From positions 537,791,073-537,855,072 of the forward strand of contig OZ010786.1 of the NCBI GenBank assembly GCA_963932465.1: DNA of 64,000 bases, given 5' to 3'. Source of the DNA: Maratus speciosus. Taxonomy: Eukaryota > Arthropoda > Arachnida > Araneae > Salticidae. Numbering within the stretch: position 1 is the stretch's first letter; the number at the start of each line of letters is the position of its first letter. The translations under genes were made by a program, and so were the position numbers. A model generated the notes under the pieces. The model made no database searches, was not told the origin of the DNA, and worked only from the letters and a program-made list of their open reading frames with translations. Positions 1-10,841 of this stretch are shown piece by piece.

Positions 1-1514
1 ATAGCTTCAATATTATTCTAATAGTATTTTAGAGCCTAAATTGGGTATGTTGCCGAAAAGCAACACCAGGCATTTAACGGTTAACGTGTTTTAAAAAAAT
101 AAATAAAAGAGTACGAACACTTATTATTAAATTTGGATGTAAATTCATAAGTGTTTAGCGCTTTGAAGAAATATGTTATACATAATTCGACGTTTGTCTT
201 AACTCGTGTTGATTGTAAAACCATTTAAGAATTTAAAAAATTATATTTTTCATCGACTAGTAGTTATAAAACGTTTATTGTTTCTTAAGTGTGAATAAAT
301 CCATTTACTTTAGCTTAAATTTCTCTTTATTTTTTAACAGATGACCTTTTTAAACAAGATGACTAATGATTTAAAACGATTTTCCTGTGAAAGTGGTTAG
401 CGTTCATTCAATATGATTTATTAAAATGTCAAGTCGTTAAGTTATTTAATTGCATTTTATCGTTAGTTGTACACTGTAAGTCATTATAAAAAGTCATTTA
501 AATTACTTGTAAAGATGTCTAAAATTTTATGAAATATCTTTTGAGATTTATTATTATTATTTAAATGATGCTACATATCTGAAAATTTTACACATAACTG
601 ATATTTTAACGAGAATATAAATTGTCATTGTTTAACCCTGTTATTCTCATGGTAGAATACGTTCAAAAAATCCTAATTTAGATAATCTGAATTCATACCA
701 AAAAATTTCAATAATAAATTTAGCTTTATTTAAATACGTAACTTCTGTTATTCAATAAAGCAAATATTGCTATTTTAAATTCCTGGTAAGAATTTGGAAT
801 ATCCGAATTAAAAAATCCATTAACTTCGAAACACAAGTGGTAACATATATGCTAACATGGACATTAGAAGGTTAAATAAATTTTAAATAGATTTACTTCT
901 AGGAAAAATTCAAAAAATTGTGTATAACTTTAAAAAGGCGATATCATAATGCATTTAGGATATAATATTAGAAGATTTCTTTCTTTTTTTTTTAATAGTA
1001 TAAATTTTCATTACTTAAAAAAGTTTTAAATAGGTTTCTTACTACGTAAAATGTAAAAACTTGTGTACAAATTTAAAAATGCGCAATCCTAATGTTTTTC
1101 GGATAGATTATTAGAAGTTCTGTTTATTTTTGTTACGATTCATCGTAATTTTATAGATGATACATACTTTGGAATGCAATTATCATACAAATCGCTAAAC
1201 ACATCTGTTAAAATAAATGCATGGTTATAAATGTCTTCTAGTTAAAACGTTTGAAAATATATCCATCATAATATTTTTTTACCTTAACTCACGTGAAATG
1301 ACTAATATGACATTGAAAAGGATTTAAATGTATTTTCCGTAGTACCTATCTTCCTTTTTATCCTTTGTTCTTTTCAATAGTCTGAAAATACTTACATAAC
1401 GTGACATTTTTTAATAAATTTTTCTAAGACAGTTTTGTTAAAGAAAATATGCTAACGGACACAACATATTCCATAGTAAAAGAACGGTGCATTAGGGAAA
1501 TGGGCAGGTATCTC
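1..1514. other. AT-rich non-coding DNA
   Basis: No coding frame, RNA gene or element end is visible. The only structure is a weak tandem duplication in the second half, listed separately. The stretch reads as intergenic or intronic sequence. Confidence 0.6.
883..1117. repeat. Diverged tandem duplication, ~142-bp period
   Basis: Two copies lie head to tail, about 883-975 and 1026-1117. Both run from TTAAATAG through a GTGTA..ACTTTAAAAA-like core to an ending ATTAGAAG. Identity is moderate with small indels, so this is an old local duplication. No function is suggested. Confidence 0.55.
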
Positions 1515-1723
1515 GTACACTGTAAAGAAAAATCTGTAAAGTTACTAACATATTTCTCGGAAACTGGGATTCCAGGAACTATTTATGTAACGGCAACAGC
1601 AAAAATTCCTGTAACAGCGTCTGTTACAGGAATTTTTCTTGTTGCCGTTACATAAAAAGTTCCAGGAATCCCAGTTTCCTAGAAAAATTTTAGTAACTTT
1701 ACAAATTTTTTTTTACAGTGTAC
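1515..1723. mobile_element. 209-bp near-perfect palindrome (fold-back MITE)
   Basis: The segment starts GTACACTGTAAAG and ends with the reverse complement, TTTTACAGTGTAC. The arms pair almost end to end around position 1619 with essentially no loop. They include GGGATTCCAGGAACT on the left and its complement on the right. Mismatches are few, so the copy is young or maintained by arm-to-arm conversion. There is no coding capacity. A full palindrome with ends of this type is usual for a fold-back or MITE-type DNA element. The target duplication is not obvious, so the superfamily is left open. Confidence 0.75.
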
Positions 1724-1735
1724 GGAAAAGTGGTG

Positions 1736-1760
1736 CGCCGCGCTTCGCGAATTCTGCGGC
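1736..1760 (+). repeat. GC-rich 25-bp direct repeat, copy 1
   Basis: A GC-rich 25-mer beginning CGCCGCGCTTCGCG and ending ATTCTGCGGC. It recurs with one mismatch at 2906-2930 in the same orientation. It is strikingly GC-rich for this neighbourhood. The pair brackets the hAT insertion, and without that insertion the copies would be about 252 bp apart. Confidence 0.6.
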
Positions 1761-1817
1761 GATTTCCCAGTCCGCTCGCCTCCCTAGACTAATAATGAAC
1801 TCGAACCCGCTGCAATC

Positions 1818-2727
1818 CAGTGTTGCCAGATAGTCGAAAGTCAATTTCCCCAAAATTTCTTAAATTTTCCCCAAATCAGTTTTATTTTCTGCAAAAGTCC
1901 CCAACTCAGTTTTTACTCAAAAAGGGAATTTTTAAATTTTCAATTTACCACTATAAAAAAAAATATTTAAGTAATTTAAGCTCAAAGATTTTCCCCAAAT
2001 CAAGCCTTTTTTTGAAAAAATTCCCTATTTACATAAAACTAACTTTTAAACTGGGCTGAATGCATATTCTGTAGCTACATTAAGAGAATGAGAGATATAT
2101 TTTGCAGTGAGTAGTTATTTTACGTTTGTTTTTAAAAGTATTGTCTATCAATGTTGGACTATTGTTACATTAGCTCCATAGCTTTAGACAATCACTTATC
2201 AGTTGAAATTTGAATGAATAGGGGATGGTAAGCTAAAGTATTTTCGCTGTATCAATCTATGTCCTTTTGTATATCATAATAGAAAATATCTGCTTTCCAC
2301 GTATTTAATTTTTTTTTAAAGTATATGGAAAGAATTTTTCGTATAAGTCCTGCAGATTTAGTCACGCGCAGGTTTAAGCTGCTTAAGACTTTAGAGTCTG
2401 ATGCATCTGTAACACGTCTAAACTTTAATGTAGTAATCAACGAACACGACCACATCCATGAGAACAATGATAAATATTTCCGATTTCTGGATTGTATTCT
2501 CGTTTTTCAAATCAAAATTGAGATCCAAATAGATCCAATTTTTGTACAGGACTAAAAGAAATGTTTACGAAAAATAGTAAAAAAAAAAAAAAAAAAACAC
2601 CAAGTTTTTCCCCAAAATATTTTGTAGTCCCCATAAATTTCCCCAGGAACTACTTGTCCCCAAAATATTCCCCAAGAGGTTGAAAATTCACCAAAATGGG
2701 GACAAAATCCCTAATCTCGCAACACTG
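1818..2727. mobile_element. Non-autonomous hAT element (910 bp)
   Basis: Inverted ends CAGTGTTGCCAGAT (left) and ATCTCGCAACACTG (right) are flanked by a perfect 8-bp direct duplication, CTGCAATC, at 1810-1817 and 2728-2735. An 8-bp target duplication with CAGTG-type ends is diagnostic of the hAT superfamily. The interior has no transposase. It has T-rich blocks and clusters of a TCCCCA motif just inside each end (near 1847, 1867, 1897 and 1990, and between 2608 and 2672), plausibly transposase-binding repeats. A 76-codon frame at 2325-2555 (starts MERIFRIS) is not recognisable. The element is fossil or dependent on a helper. Confidence 0.9.
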
Positions 2728-2905
2728 CTGCAATCGTCTCATCACTCCTCCGAATCCAAACTTTCCCGCTTTTCGATGTCTTTAATTTAATCTTTGTCAC
2801 TTTTAAATTTGTCCGGATTTAATTATATTTTTTTCTTTCCTTCCTGACTTCTACTAGATTCTTGGCAAAAGGGACGTGGTCAGAGACCTCTGACGAACGC
2901 GTGAA

Positions 2906-2930
2906 CGCCGCGCTCCGCGAATTCTGCGGC
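2906..2930 (+). repeat. GC-rich 25-bp direct repeat, copy 2
   Basis: Second copy of the 25-mer at 1736-1760, differing at one base (CGCTCCGCG instead of CGCTTCGCG). It follows GTCAGAGACCTCTGAC, itself a short palindrome. The sequences beyond the 25-mers do not match, so this is not a longer tandem duplication. Confidence 0.6.
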
Positions 2931-3834
2931 AGTATTAAGCTTATGAATATGTGAATTTTCCAAATTCTTAAAGGTATTTCTGGGATTTTCGGACATTTAA
3001 ATAATTTTTGCCAATAGATTATAATGTAACGAAATTCTTTCATATTTTCTCTGTAAAAAAAACTATAAATGCTAAACCCTTCATTTTCAGTACCATTCTG
3101 TTGTGAAACTCAATGTAGCACAAATATTTCATGGGAATTCCAATATATTTTCGAAAGTTAGAGTAGGGACAATAAGGCAGACGTGTAGACAAAACGCCAT
3201 TCATAATAGCTTCTCAGCTATGTTGGAAAGTGTTAAAATGAGATATTTAAGCAATAGCTAAGAAGTACAGCTTTTAATGGAATAATACATGAAATCAACA
3301 ATTTTTTTTTCATAACTGCATTATAAATCACACATTTTTTTTTATTGTTTTACCGCAAGAACTTTATGCGTTTGCACGAGTGGACGTTATGTATCTATTA
3401 CGCAGTGTAGTTACGTTATTACAAATGCAAAATATTTACTTCTAGATTTCATTAGTGAACGCCGACTAATGCGATTCCGCACCGACAAAAAATTCAAATG
3501 TGAGATTTTTTAAAAAATATGCATTAATTACTTTTCATTTAACAAAAGGAAAATTGTGATAAAAATAAATATCCCAGTTAAAACCCATATTAAATGTTAT
3601 ATAGAAATCAATTATTACAGTCCATTTTTCCTATATTGGCAACAAAGTTATACGTAGATGCTATTACGAAATCCAACATCGCCCTAGCTTGGACTCCACG
3701 GATTACAAGTACTCTTTGGTAGAGAAAAATATACGTATCGGTAGTAAATTAATTTAGATTTTGGGGGCATTTCTGAGAAAAAAAACTTTCGAAAAAAGTC
3801 AAAATTCCAGTAAGATTTATGACAGGGAGCTCGT

Positions 3835-3837
<3 letters not shown>

Positions 3838-3881
<44 letters not shown>
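3838..3881. repeat. T44 homopolymer
   Basis: Uninterrupted run of 44 T. It could be the tail of a minus-strand retrocopy or simple slippage. No AATAAA is seen at the appropriate distance on the minus strand. Confidence 0.95.
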
Positions 3882-3884
<3 letters not shown>

Positions 3885-4745
3885 GGGAAGACACCACCAG
3901 TTTGCTTTTGACAAGTACTACTAAAAATTAAAAAAAAAATAAATAAATAAAAGGAAAATTAACAGTTGTGACTGAAAATGTGAAAGTAAAAAACTAAAAA
4001 AACTAAGGATGTGTTGTAGACTCTTCAATTAGATCTGAAAGACACAATTCATCCAGTATATCATTCCATCGTATATAGTCAGAATAAGGCCTACAAATAA
4101 CTTTCTGACATTATTCAAGAGCATTATTGCTCATCCTACCCTGGCTTAAAATATCTTTCCAATAGTATGCAACTTTATGACATTAATTGAAAAGTAAGTG
4201 CCGTTAAAAACTCTCAAATGTTACAATTTAAATTTTTCCTAATGTTTCCCATGATCCGGCCACTACAGTAGGTTGATGGCGCTTTTTAGAATTACATTGG
4301 AGACAACCCTATATAAATATATGAACTTTAAATAGAGTAAAGTACACGATGCAAGTTCCGGTATGTTTCATTTAAAAAATAGACAACTGCCATGTGATGT
4401 GCACTTTTTTTGACTATGCAAGTAGTTGAAAATAGTTTTCATAATATGTTGAAATAGAAAAAAGTACTTTCAACATCCCTATCTAAAAGTCAAAATCGCG
4501 AAGATGATTACTATTCTAATAGTATTTTTACAGTTTCTTCACTACGTCCAATTGCATTTTAATTTTTTATTTTAAATAAACAGTTTCAAATTATGGAAAA
4601 TTATAATTCGGTCGTTCAGAGTGAAAGATAGCTAAATAATTCGTCTAAATAAGTCTAAGCTAAATAATTCGTAATTTCTGCATAATTAGAAATATGCCAT
4701 ATAACAGTAAAGCTTCGTTTTGGACGGAAATAAACATTCTGTCTA

Positions 4746-4748
<3 letters not shown>

Positions 4749-4792
<44 letters not shown>
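4749..4792 (+). repeat. A44 homopolymer with upstream AATAAA
   Basis: Uninterrupted run of 44 A. An AATAAA hexamer lies at 4729-4734, with 14 nt between it and the tract, the spacing of a polyadenylated 3' end. This may mark the 3' end of a retrotransposed transcript, but no coding sequence is recognisable upstream and AATAAA is frequent by chance in such AT-rich DNA. Confidence 0.9.
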
Positions 4793-4793
<1 letters not shown>

Positions 4794-5018
4794 GTGTAAA
4801 AACGTTAGAATTTTAAAAAGGTTATAAAAATGTCCTAGATAAATTTTAAAATACGTATCTTCAAATGTTATTATGACTAAGATAATTTTATAAGGATTTT
4901 TCAACATCAACCTAATAAATAACAAACCTTTCATTCAAGAGAAAATAGAATATATTTAGTTTCACATTTCTGTTTTCTTAAGTTCAATAAGATTCAAAAA
5001 GAAAAAAAATAAGAATTA

Positions 5019-5824
5019 CAGTCAAACCTCGTTATCGCGACACTCTAATGACCAGGAAAAAATGTCGTCATAAGCGGAGTGTCGCGGTAACCGGAGTTGC
5101 AGAAAAATATGTTTATAAAAAGCTGTATTTTTAATTAATTTAAGGCAATTTTGAGTTCATAACTGCTCTTGCAGTTTGAAGCAATAAAACATTATTATTA
5201 AACAAAATAATTTGAAAAAAAAATAAAAATCAGATTTATGATGATTTGTTTTTTTAGTGTTACGTGAGATAGTGATGAATTAACGTTTGCTTATCCCTAG
5301 ATGCGCTTCCTACAATTCTTTTTTTCAATATCATACAATGCATTGTAATAAATATTCGTTGATTACAATGTATTCAGAAATGGATGTTAGGTAATTTCTG
5401 ACTGTTTCAATGGAATGCAATGCAATGCTTCGGTTTTAGTCGGAGGAGAAATGCCGTGTAACCACGAGAAAGCGCAGCCTGACCAGAACTAAAAGACCGC
5501 GAGTAGACTGATACGTCTATCTGGAGCTTAAGTGGGTCATTCATAGAGTGTGAGTTTATTTATTCAGATAAAAGATTGAAGTAAAATTTCTCATTTATCC
5601 AAAGACATTTCTTACCGCTTAATTTCCGTGCTTATAAGATGGATTATGAAAAATGGAAAATTTTCCTAAACCGTCGGGATATCCGGAGTTGAAAATTATT
5701 TACCGACGTAAAATGCGGAGTTTATTTTCATTAAAATCCTATACAGAAAATCGGGACTTTGAAAAACTGTCGTGATAAGCAGAATGACGTAAAAACCGGG
5801 TGTCGGGATAGCGAGGTCCGACTG
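5019..5824. mobile_element. Tigger/pogo-like non-autonomous element (806 bp)
   Basis: Ends CAGTCAAACCTCGTTATC and the complement of CAGTCGGACCTCGCTATC form ~27-bp inverted repeats. They are flanked by TA at 5017-5018 and 5825-5826. TA duplication with CAGTC..ACCTCG ends is the pattern of the pogo/Tigger branch of Tc1/mariner. Subterminal GTCG..CCGGAGTTG repeats lie inside both ends. There is no transposase frame, so this is an internally deleted derivative. Confidence 0.85.
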
Positions 5825-6059
5825 TATATGAACGTATTTATTCATACAAAATTTAAAGATTTTCTTTTGTTATACTCTTGTATATATATAACTTTTCTGT
5901 TCGTGTTCGAAATAATTTATGCCTTTGTGGAACTTTTTTATAAGTAAAGTTTGAAGGCAGTGTTTAATTAAGAATTTGAATTTTATTTTTTAGCTACGGT
6001 CTACTAATTAAGAAAATAAGAAAAACTTTGTTTTAGCTGATATAATTTTTAATAAAATC

Positions 6060-6320
6060 TCCAAGAAAAATATCACGTATAAGTGAATTTTTTTATACTG
6101 TTTTTTTTTTTTTTTTTATGTATAGTTTTAAATAACATAAGACTGCTTTCCAAAAATAATGAATCATTGTTCTTACGGAAATTATGAAAATAAGAGACAG
6201 ATGTTCAACTTATGCTTCTTTCAGTTATTCTCTATAAGGTTTTGACTGAAAACTGTAGTTGAAGTTTGACTGAAAGTTATTAGATTAAATATTTCTTGCT
6301 ACATAAAAATACTTATTTCG
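6060..6320 (+). repeat. Partial copy of a local repeat, matches 10,560-10,760
   Basis: Shared landmarks include AATAATGAATCA, GTTTTGACT, ATTAGATTAAATATTTCT and ACATAAAAATRCTT in the same order and spacing at both places. This ties the left of the window to the duplicated block further right. It is strongly diverged. Confidence 0.5.
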
Positions 6321-6363
6321 TATATTCTTTACATCATTTAAAAACTTAAAATGTTACATGTCT

Positions 6364-6365
<2 letters not shown>

Positions 6366-6415
<50 letters not shown>
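6366..6415. repeat. T50 homopolymer
   Basis: Uninterrupted run of about 50 T, the longest homopolymer in the window. It is the third tract of more than 40 nt within 2.6 kb. Confidence 0.95.
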
Positions 6416-6421
<6 letters not shown>

Positions 6422-8213
6422 ACGTGGAAAATCTCATCTTCGTTGTATGCACTTTTGATGCGTTGATTTTACTTGGTGTGGTAAAATTCAAACGAGAGTC
6501 ATTACACAACAACTAGCAGATTCCTCCGATGTGCGAATATATATGAATGTATTTTTTATGTGTTAAGACCATAAGTACTGAAACTATAAACATTTTCTTA
6601 AATAGATGGCTGTAGAATTATCTGGAAGGGAAAGTATTTAAATAGTTAAACAAATAATTATTGTGAAATTAGACGCATTCATTGTGTATATTCAATGTTT
6701 TATTTATTCAAACAAACATTTAATTGTGTTCGTTTGGCAATTTTAAAAAGACATGTAAGCTTTTTGCAATTTCACAAAAAGCTACAGCCAAATGTATTAA
6801 TCTAACGTCCAAATAAAATGAAATATTTCTTTGCATAGACGATTACTGTGAATATTTTACTGTCGATCTTTCCTATCAGATTAAAAGGAAACATTGAAAA
6901 TTAATGATATTGTTAAAAGAAAAAATAACGTATTCGTATTTTAATGCTTGTTTTGCTTAATTGTAAATACCATGGTTATTTAGTTTTTTTTTTTTTTTTA
7001 AATCAATTTTACAGTTGAAAAGTTTATAAACTATCTAAGAGATCTACATTATATGATATAGTTATTCAACCAAGAAGTAATTTAATAACTATTTAACAAC
7101 TGGCTTCTAATTTTACATGATTTAATTTTGAATCTTTCATGAGTATGGCATAGCATTAACCAAATCATACATAATAAGAGAGTTCTTTTGGCAGCTTTGT
7201 ATGTAAAAATTTCTGTATATTTCAAAATTGGTTAAATTGTAAATAAAAAAAAACATATAGGGGAGACTAGGGAGGGTTGACCATATGGGAGGCTTGACCC
7301 ACCCATCAGTTTTCATATTTAAATGAATTTCAGAGTTTTAACATTAGGTGTCAACCAAAGCTACTGGAATGCTCAAATAACAGTCTTTGTTTCATACAGA
7401 TAATCAAAATAGGTTTGGAAAAATTAATTGTGAGGCGTTTTCAACCTAAAATTTGTGTTTTTTAGAAATATTTTGTAAGCTTTTTTCAAATAAAATTTAT
7501 CATAGAAATTTAAGTAAGTAGGTTTTAAGTAATACAGAAATATCGAGCTTTCATTCCAGGCATAAAGATTGTACAGTAAGTTAGGCTTAACATAACAATG
7601 TGCTATTCTTTAGAAAAAGGGCTATGTGGGGAGGCTTGACCCAGTCAATGTGAGGGAGGGTTGACCAGATGAAATATTTTTATTATACACTATGCATAAT
7701 GAAAGGCTAATGGTTATATATAAAAAAGAATGTAAATTTATTCTGTAAAGCCACGGTAAAATAGGGTGATGGAAAAGAAATTGTTTAAATTAAAGAAAGA
7801 TGTAAAAAATTGTTATAGTATCTACTGCAAGAAAAAATTTAATCAAATATAAATGGGAAAGTTCATAGGAACTTTTTCCATTTAAATGTTACTACAATAG
7901 GTAAATAGAAACAGTGTAAAAGTCTAGAAAGTATGAAAGCAGCAGTCTTAACACTTTCAGGGGCAGCTGTATGCTTATGAAACTACTTAATTTTAATTTA
8001 CAAACGCCACAATGGAATCAGAATTTTGCTAAAATCTTTTCCATTTGATATGTATGTGAATATACACTTTTTCGTATTTCCAAATAAATTTGATCGTAAA
8101 TTCCGGTGCCAGTCATTTATTTCAACATTTTATTACTAAAAGTACTTTGCCGTTGAAAATGATAAAAAAGTTAATGATCAGTTAAGTGCACATGCGGCTG
8201 CAAAAGAACATAG

Positions 8214-8552
8214 AGAATTACATCTAATATGATTTGTTTGCCAATTAGAATAATTGTGTTAATATTAATCTAGTGTAATTTCGGATCCAGCGATTTCTGG
8301 AGTTCCATTACCTGAGATTTATTCTGTTGAGCTGAACCAGGTTTCAGACCAGATGCTGTAATCATCAAGGTTAGCTGGGTGAAAAAATTCGACCAGAATC
8401 GTCCGGGATAGCTCAGATGGCAGAGCACTGGTGGCTTCAGTCAGGAGGTCCCGGGTTCGAATCCTGGTCCGGACATTTTTCGCCCAGTTGGAGAATTACA
8501 TCTAATATGATTTGTTTACCAATTAGAATAATTGTGTTAATATTAATCTAGT
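8214..8552 (+). mobile_element. tRNA-bearing insertion with 62-bp terminal direct repeats
   Basis: Absent from the second GGGGAGAC copy, where the equivalent target reads GAAGATAG. Here it is flanked by a perfect 8-bp duplication, GAACATAG (8206-8213 and 8553-8560). Its ends are 61-62-bp direct repeats (8214-8275 and 8492-8553) with one mismatch. Between them lie ~125 bp of unique sequence and then a tRNA-like module at 8401-8474. Two readings are possible. It may be a miniature terminal-repeat retroelement carrying a Pol III promoter. Alternatively, a tRNA-derived SINE may have duplicated an unusually long 62-bp target in an earlier insertion. No clear primer-binding site or polypurine tract is seen. 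Confidence 0.7.
8401..8474 (+). pseudogene. tRNA-like sequence (Pol III promoter) inside the insertion
   Basis: The 74 nt fold as a cloverleaf. The acceptor stem pairs GTCCGGG with TCCGGAC. The D stem pairs GCTC with GAGC, and an anticodon-type stem pairs CTGGT with GTCAG. The T stem pairs CCGGG with CCTGG around a TTCGAAT loop. Box A is TAGCTCAGATGG (8409-8420) and box B is GGTTCGAATCC (8454-8464). T5 follows at once. U33 is missing and the variable loop is one base long, so a working tRNA is unlikely and I assign no isotype. Outside the cloverleaf, GCTGGGTGAAAAA and TTTTTCGCCCAGTT form a further inverted pair. Confidence 0.75.
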
Positions 8553-10494
8553 GAACATAGCATTGATCGAAAAACTTTTGGATAATATGTAGGCAAATTT
8601 AACCAGTATAAATACAATGAAATGAAGCCAAACTATGTGACAATTAGAGTTGTCAGGTCGAGTGTCACAAAAAGTAGGAAAAGGAGGTAAAAAAAGCCGG
8701 ACAGTGGTTATAAATTCCAGACATAACAATACATGAAACCCTATGAAAACAGAACCTGTCTCTAACGGAATACTGTCTTAAATATTAAAATTTCATTTTC
8801 CCTGTTGTACAATTATATTTGCTCAGACGAAATTCTGTTTAAAACAAAATATTTCTCCTCTGACTTGCGAGTGCGTCTAAACAGGTTTGTTTTAGCATCA
8901 TATTTTCAAAAATGTTTTTTATAATAATTGAAGCATGTAGCATAAAGTTACATTGCCTTTTCTAAGCAGATTTTATTTCTCTTCACAAATATTTCAATAC
9001 AAAACAAAATGGGTCAAGCCTCCCATGTGTGGGGAGCCTTGACCCATTATTTTCTCATGGTTAAAATCGATCATTTTTCAAATTTATGATATATTGCACT
9101 TATGTAGCAATTTTATTTTGATAACTGATTGTATAACGAATAAAATGATATACAAAACTTTATTCTACGTTAGATATTTAAAAAATTAAAAATCATTTTG
9201 TAAAAAGTGGGTCAACCCTCCCTAGTCTCCCCTACATTATTTTTAATATATTTATAGCTATATTTTGAAAACAAAACAGTTTTTCAATTTTCTACTGCAT
9301 TTAATTTAGATCGAAATAGTTGGGCAAAAAGAAAGATTTATGGAATGGACTTGGCAGGAAATAAAATAAAGTGCATATCGTTATAAGATAGAAATATAGT
9401 TCAAGTTTACCATTATCACAATCGCATCGGTAAATCATTCCTTGCCACAGATTTATCAGCATGTTTCCGTCTATCAAATTAATTGAAGTGAAGATTCTTG
9501 ATTTTAGTTCAGGAATGGATGCTAGAAGTGGCGGCTTGTACATTTGATCCTTTAGAAAACCCCATACACCGAAATTCAGCGCTAAAATTTATTGTTATCG
9601 TGGTGGTCATTGAATAACACTTCCTCTCGCTAAGAGATAGCGTCCGTTATGACATCTAATTCTATCTATGAATAAACTTCGACGATATTACTATCAGTTT
9701 GACTTTCAACTAGTTATTTTCGTTTAATATTTCGAAGTTTTTAAATTAAGAAATTACACAACTAATTTGTAGACGTATTTAAAACTGACAAATTTGCATT
9801 GAAAATTCACCCAATTAATACTTTTAAATCCGTATTTTATTACGGAAATTTGAACTTCAAGTATTAAAAATCGGAATCTGTTTGGAAATATGAAACAAGT
9901 GAATCCGGAGGCCCTTACTAAATTATCATTTTCAGAGATTACGTTTTTTTTTTTTTTTTGTTTTTTTTTTTTTTTTAGTTTATAAAAAAGTCGTATTTCG
10001 CTAGAATAATTTTCGTATTGATGCAGTAAATGGTTTTGAATGTCAACAAAAGTTTAACAAGATTTTTAATTAATAAAATTTTTAATAATCTCCCATATAT
10101 ATTCTGAAATCTGTATTAGCTAATTTCTGTTGCATTCACGAAAGTAGTTTTATCAGAAAAAAAAAAAAAAAAACTCATATAAATACGAAAATTTACTCCG
10201 AAAATGCGCAAAGTTTACAATGTGCAATGAATTATAATTAAAAAACTAGGTGACAGAAAATGGCATGACACATTTTCATAAAAATATTTTTACTTTGCAG
10301 ATAAAGCCATTAATATTTATCGTAATAGTATTGTGAGATTTGATTTATTCTTCAGAAAAAATATTTTTAATAATTTGTATTAAATTTTGATTTACTTATA
10401 TAAAAAGCATCGTTATAAAATTATATATTAATAAATTTTCCAGAAAAAATTCAATCAATAGAATTTTAATTATGTATACTTCTAAACTGTAAAA

Positions 10495-10760
10495 TGATTT
10501 AGTCTGTAAGGTAAATATTATATGTAAGGTATAGTTCATCCTAAGGAACACATTTAAGAAAATTTCGTGTAATATGTTTAAGGAAGCAAGAATAGATTCA
10601 ATAATAAAAATAATGAATCAGGTCTCTTCAGAAAAATTGATAATGAAAGGCACATGTTTAACATATACGTCTTTCGCGTATGTTTTTTTTTAAAGAGTTT
10701 TGACTAAAACTTCGAAAAACTGATTAGATTAAATATTTCTCCATACATAAAAATGCTTGA
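10495..10760 (+). repeat. Short copy (R0) of the ~730-bp R repeat, joined to other repeat sequence
   Basis: Starts GATTTAGTCTGTAAGG and continues TTCATCCTAAGGAACACATTTAAG and AATATGTTTAAGGAAGCAAG, matching the starts of the units at 15,735, 19,013, 21,438 and 26,765. After about 140 bp it diverges from them and matches 6060-6320 instead. Confidence 0.6.
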
Positions 10761-10841
10761 ACTAGAAATTAATTAAACTATATATGAGTTCTCCGATGCT
10801 GGGTTTATTTTTGTCTCATGTTTCGCCGCAAGATTATGTTC

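Larger units (their letters stand above)
2931..5018. other. AT-rich non-coding DNA with two long homopolymers
   Basis: No element ends, RNA genes or credible coding frames. It contains T44 and A44 tracts (listed separately). Apparent poly-Lys or poly-Phe frames here are only translations of those tracts. Confidence 0.6.
7260..9232. mobile_element. GGGGAGAC-ended DNA element, copy 1 (1973 bp)
   Basis: It begins GGGGAGACTAGGGAGGG and ends with the reverse complement CCCTCCCTAGTCTCCCC, flanked by TA (7258-7259, 9233-9234). The paralogous locus near 13,440 lacks it, confirming both borders. A GGGAGGNTTGACC motif is repeated near each end in both orientations (about 7273, 7289, 7630, 7653, 9011, 9030 and 9209), which looks like subterminal transposase-binding sites. 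No transposase frame is present. The TA duplication suggests a Tc1/mariner-type or other TA-targeting superfamily, but I cannot assign one. A second copy is at 28,286-30,473, and comparing the two reveals nested insertions. Confidence 0.85.
6896..10494 (+). repeat. Segmental duplication, copy A (interrupted)
   Basis: About 1.6 kb of host sequence matching 12,520-14,185 in the same orientation. Landmarks are the TATAAACTATCTAAGAGATCT-like motif near 7030, TTCTGTATATTTCAAAATTGG near 7210, ATTTAATTTAGATCG near 9300, TCGGAATCTGT near 9870, TGAATGTCAACAAAAG near 10,038 and TCCGAAAATGCGCA near 10,197. It is split by the element at 7260-9232, which copy B lacks. That gives a natural empty-site comparison. 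Confidence 0.8.

Noticed and set aside
2325..2555. 76-codon frame as a hAT protein
   Set aside because: No zinc-finger or dimerisation motif; the overlapping minus frame is equally open.
3684..3914. Poly-Lys protein
   Set aside because: Translation of the T44 tract on the minus strand.
8401..8474. Functional tRNA gene
   Set aside because: Good stems and boxes, but U33 is absent, the variable loop is off length, and it sits inside an inserted repeat with a decayed relative nearby.
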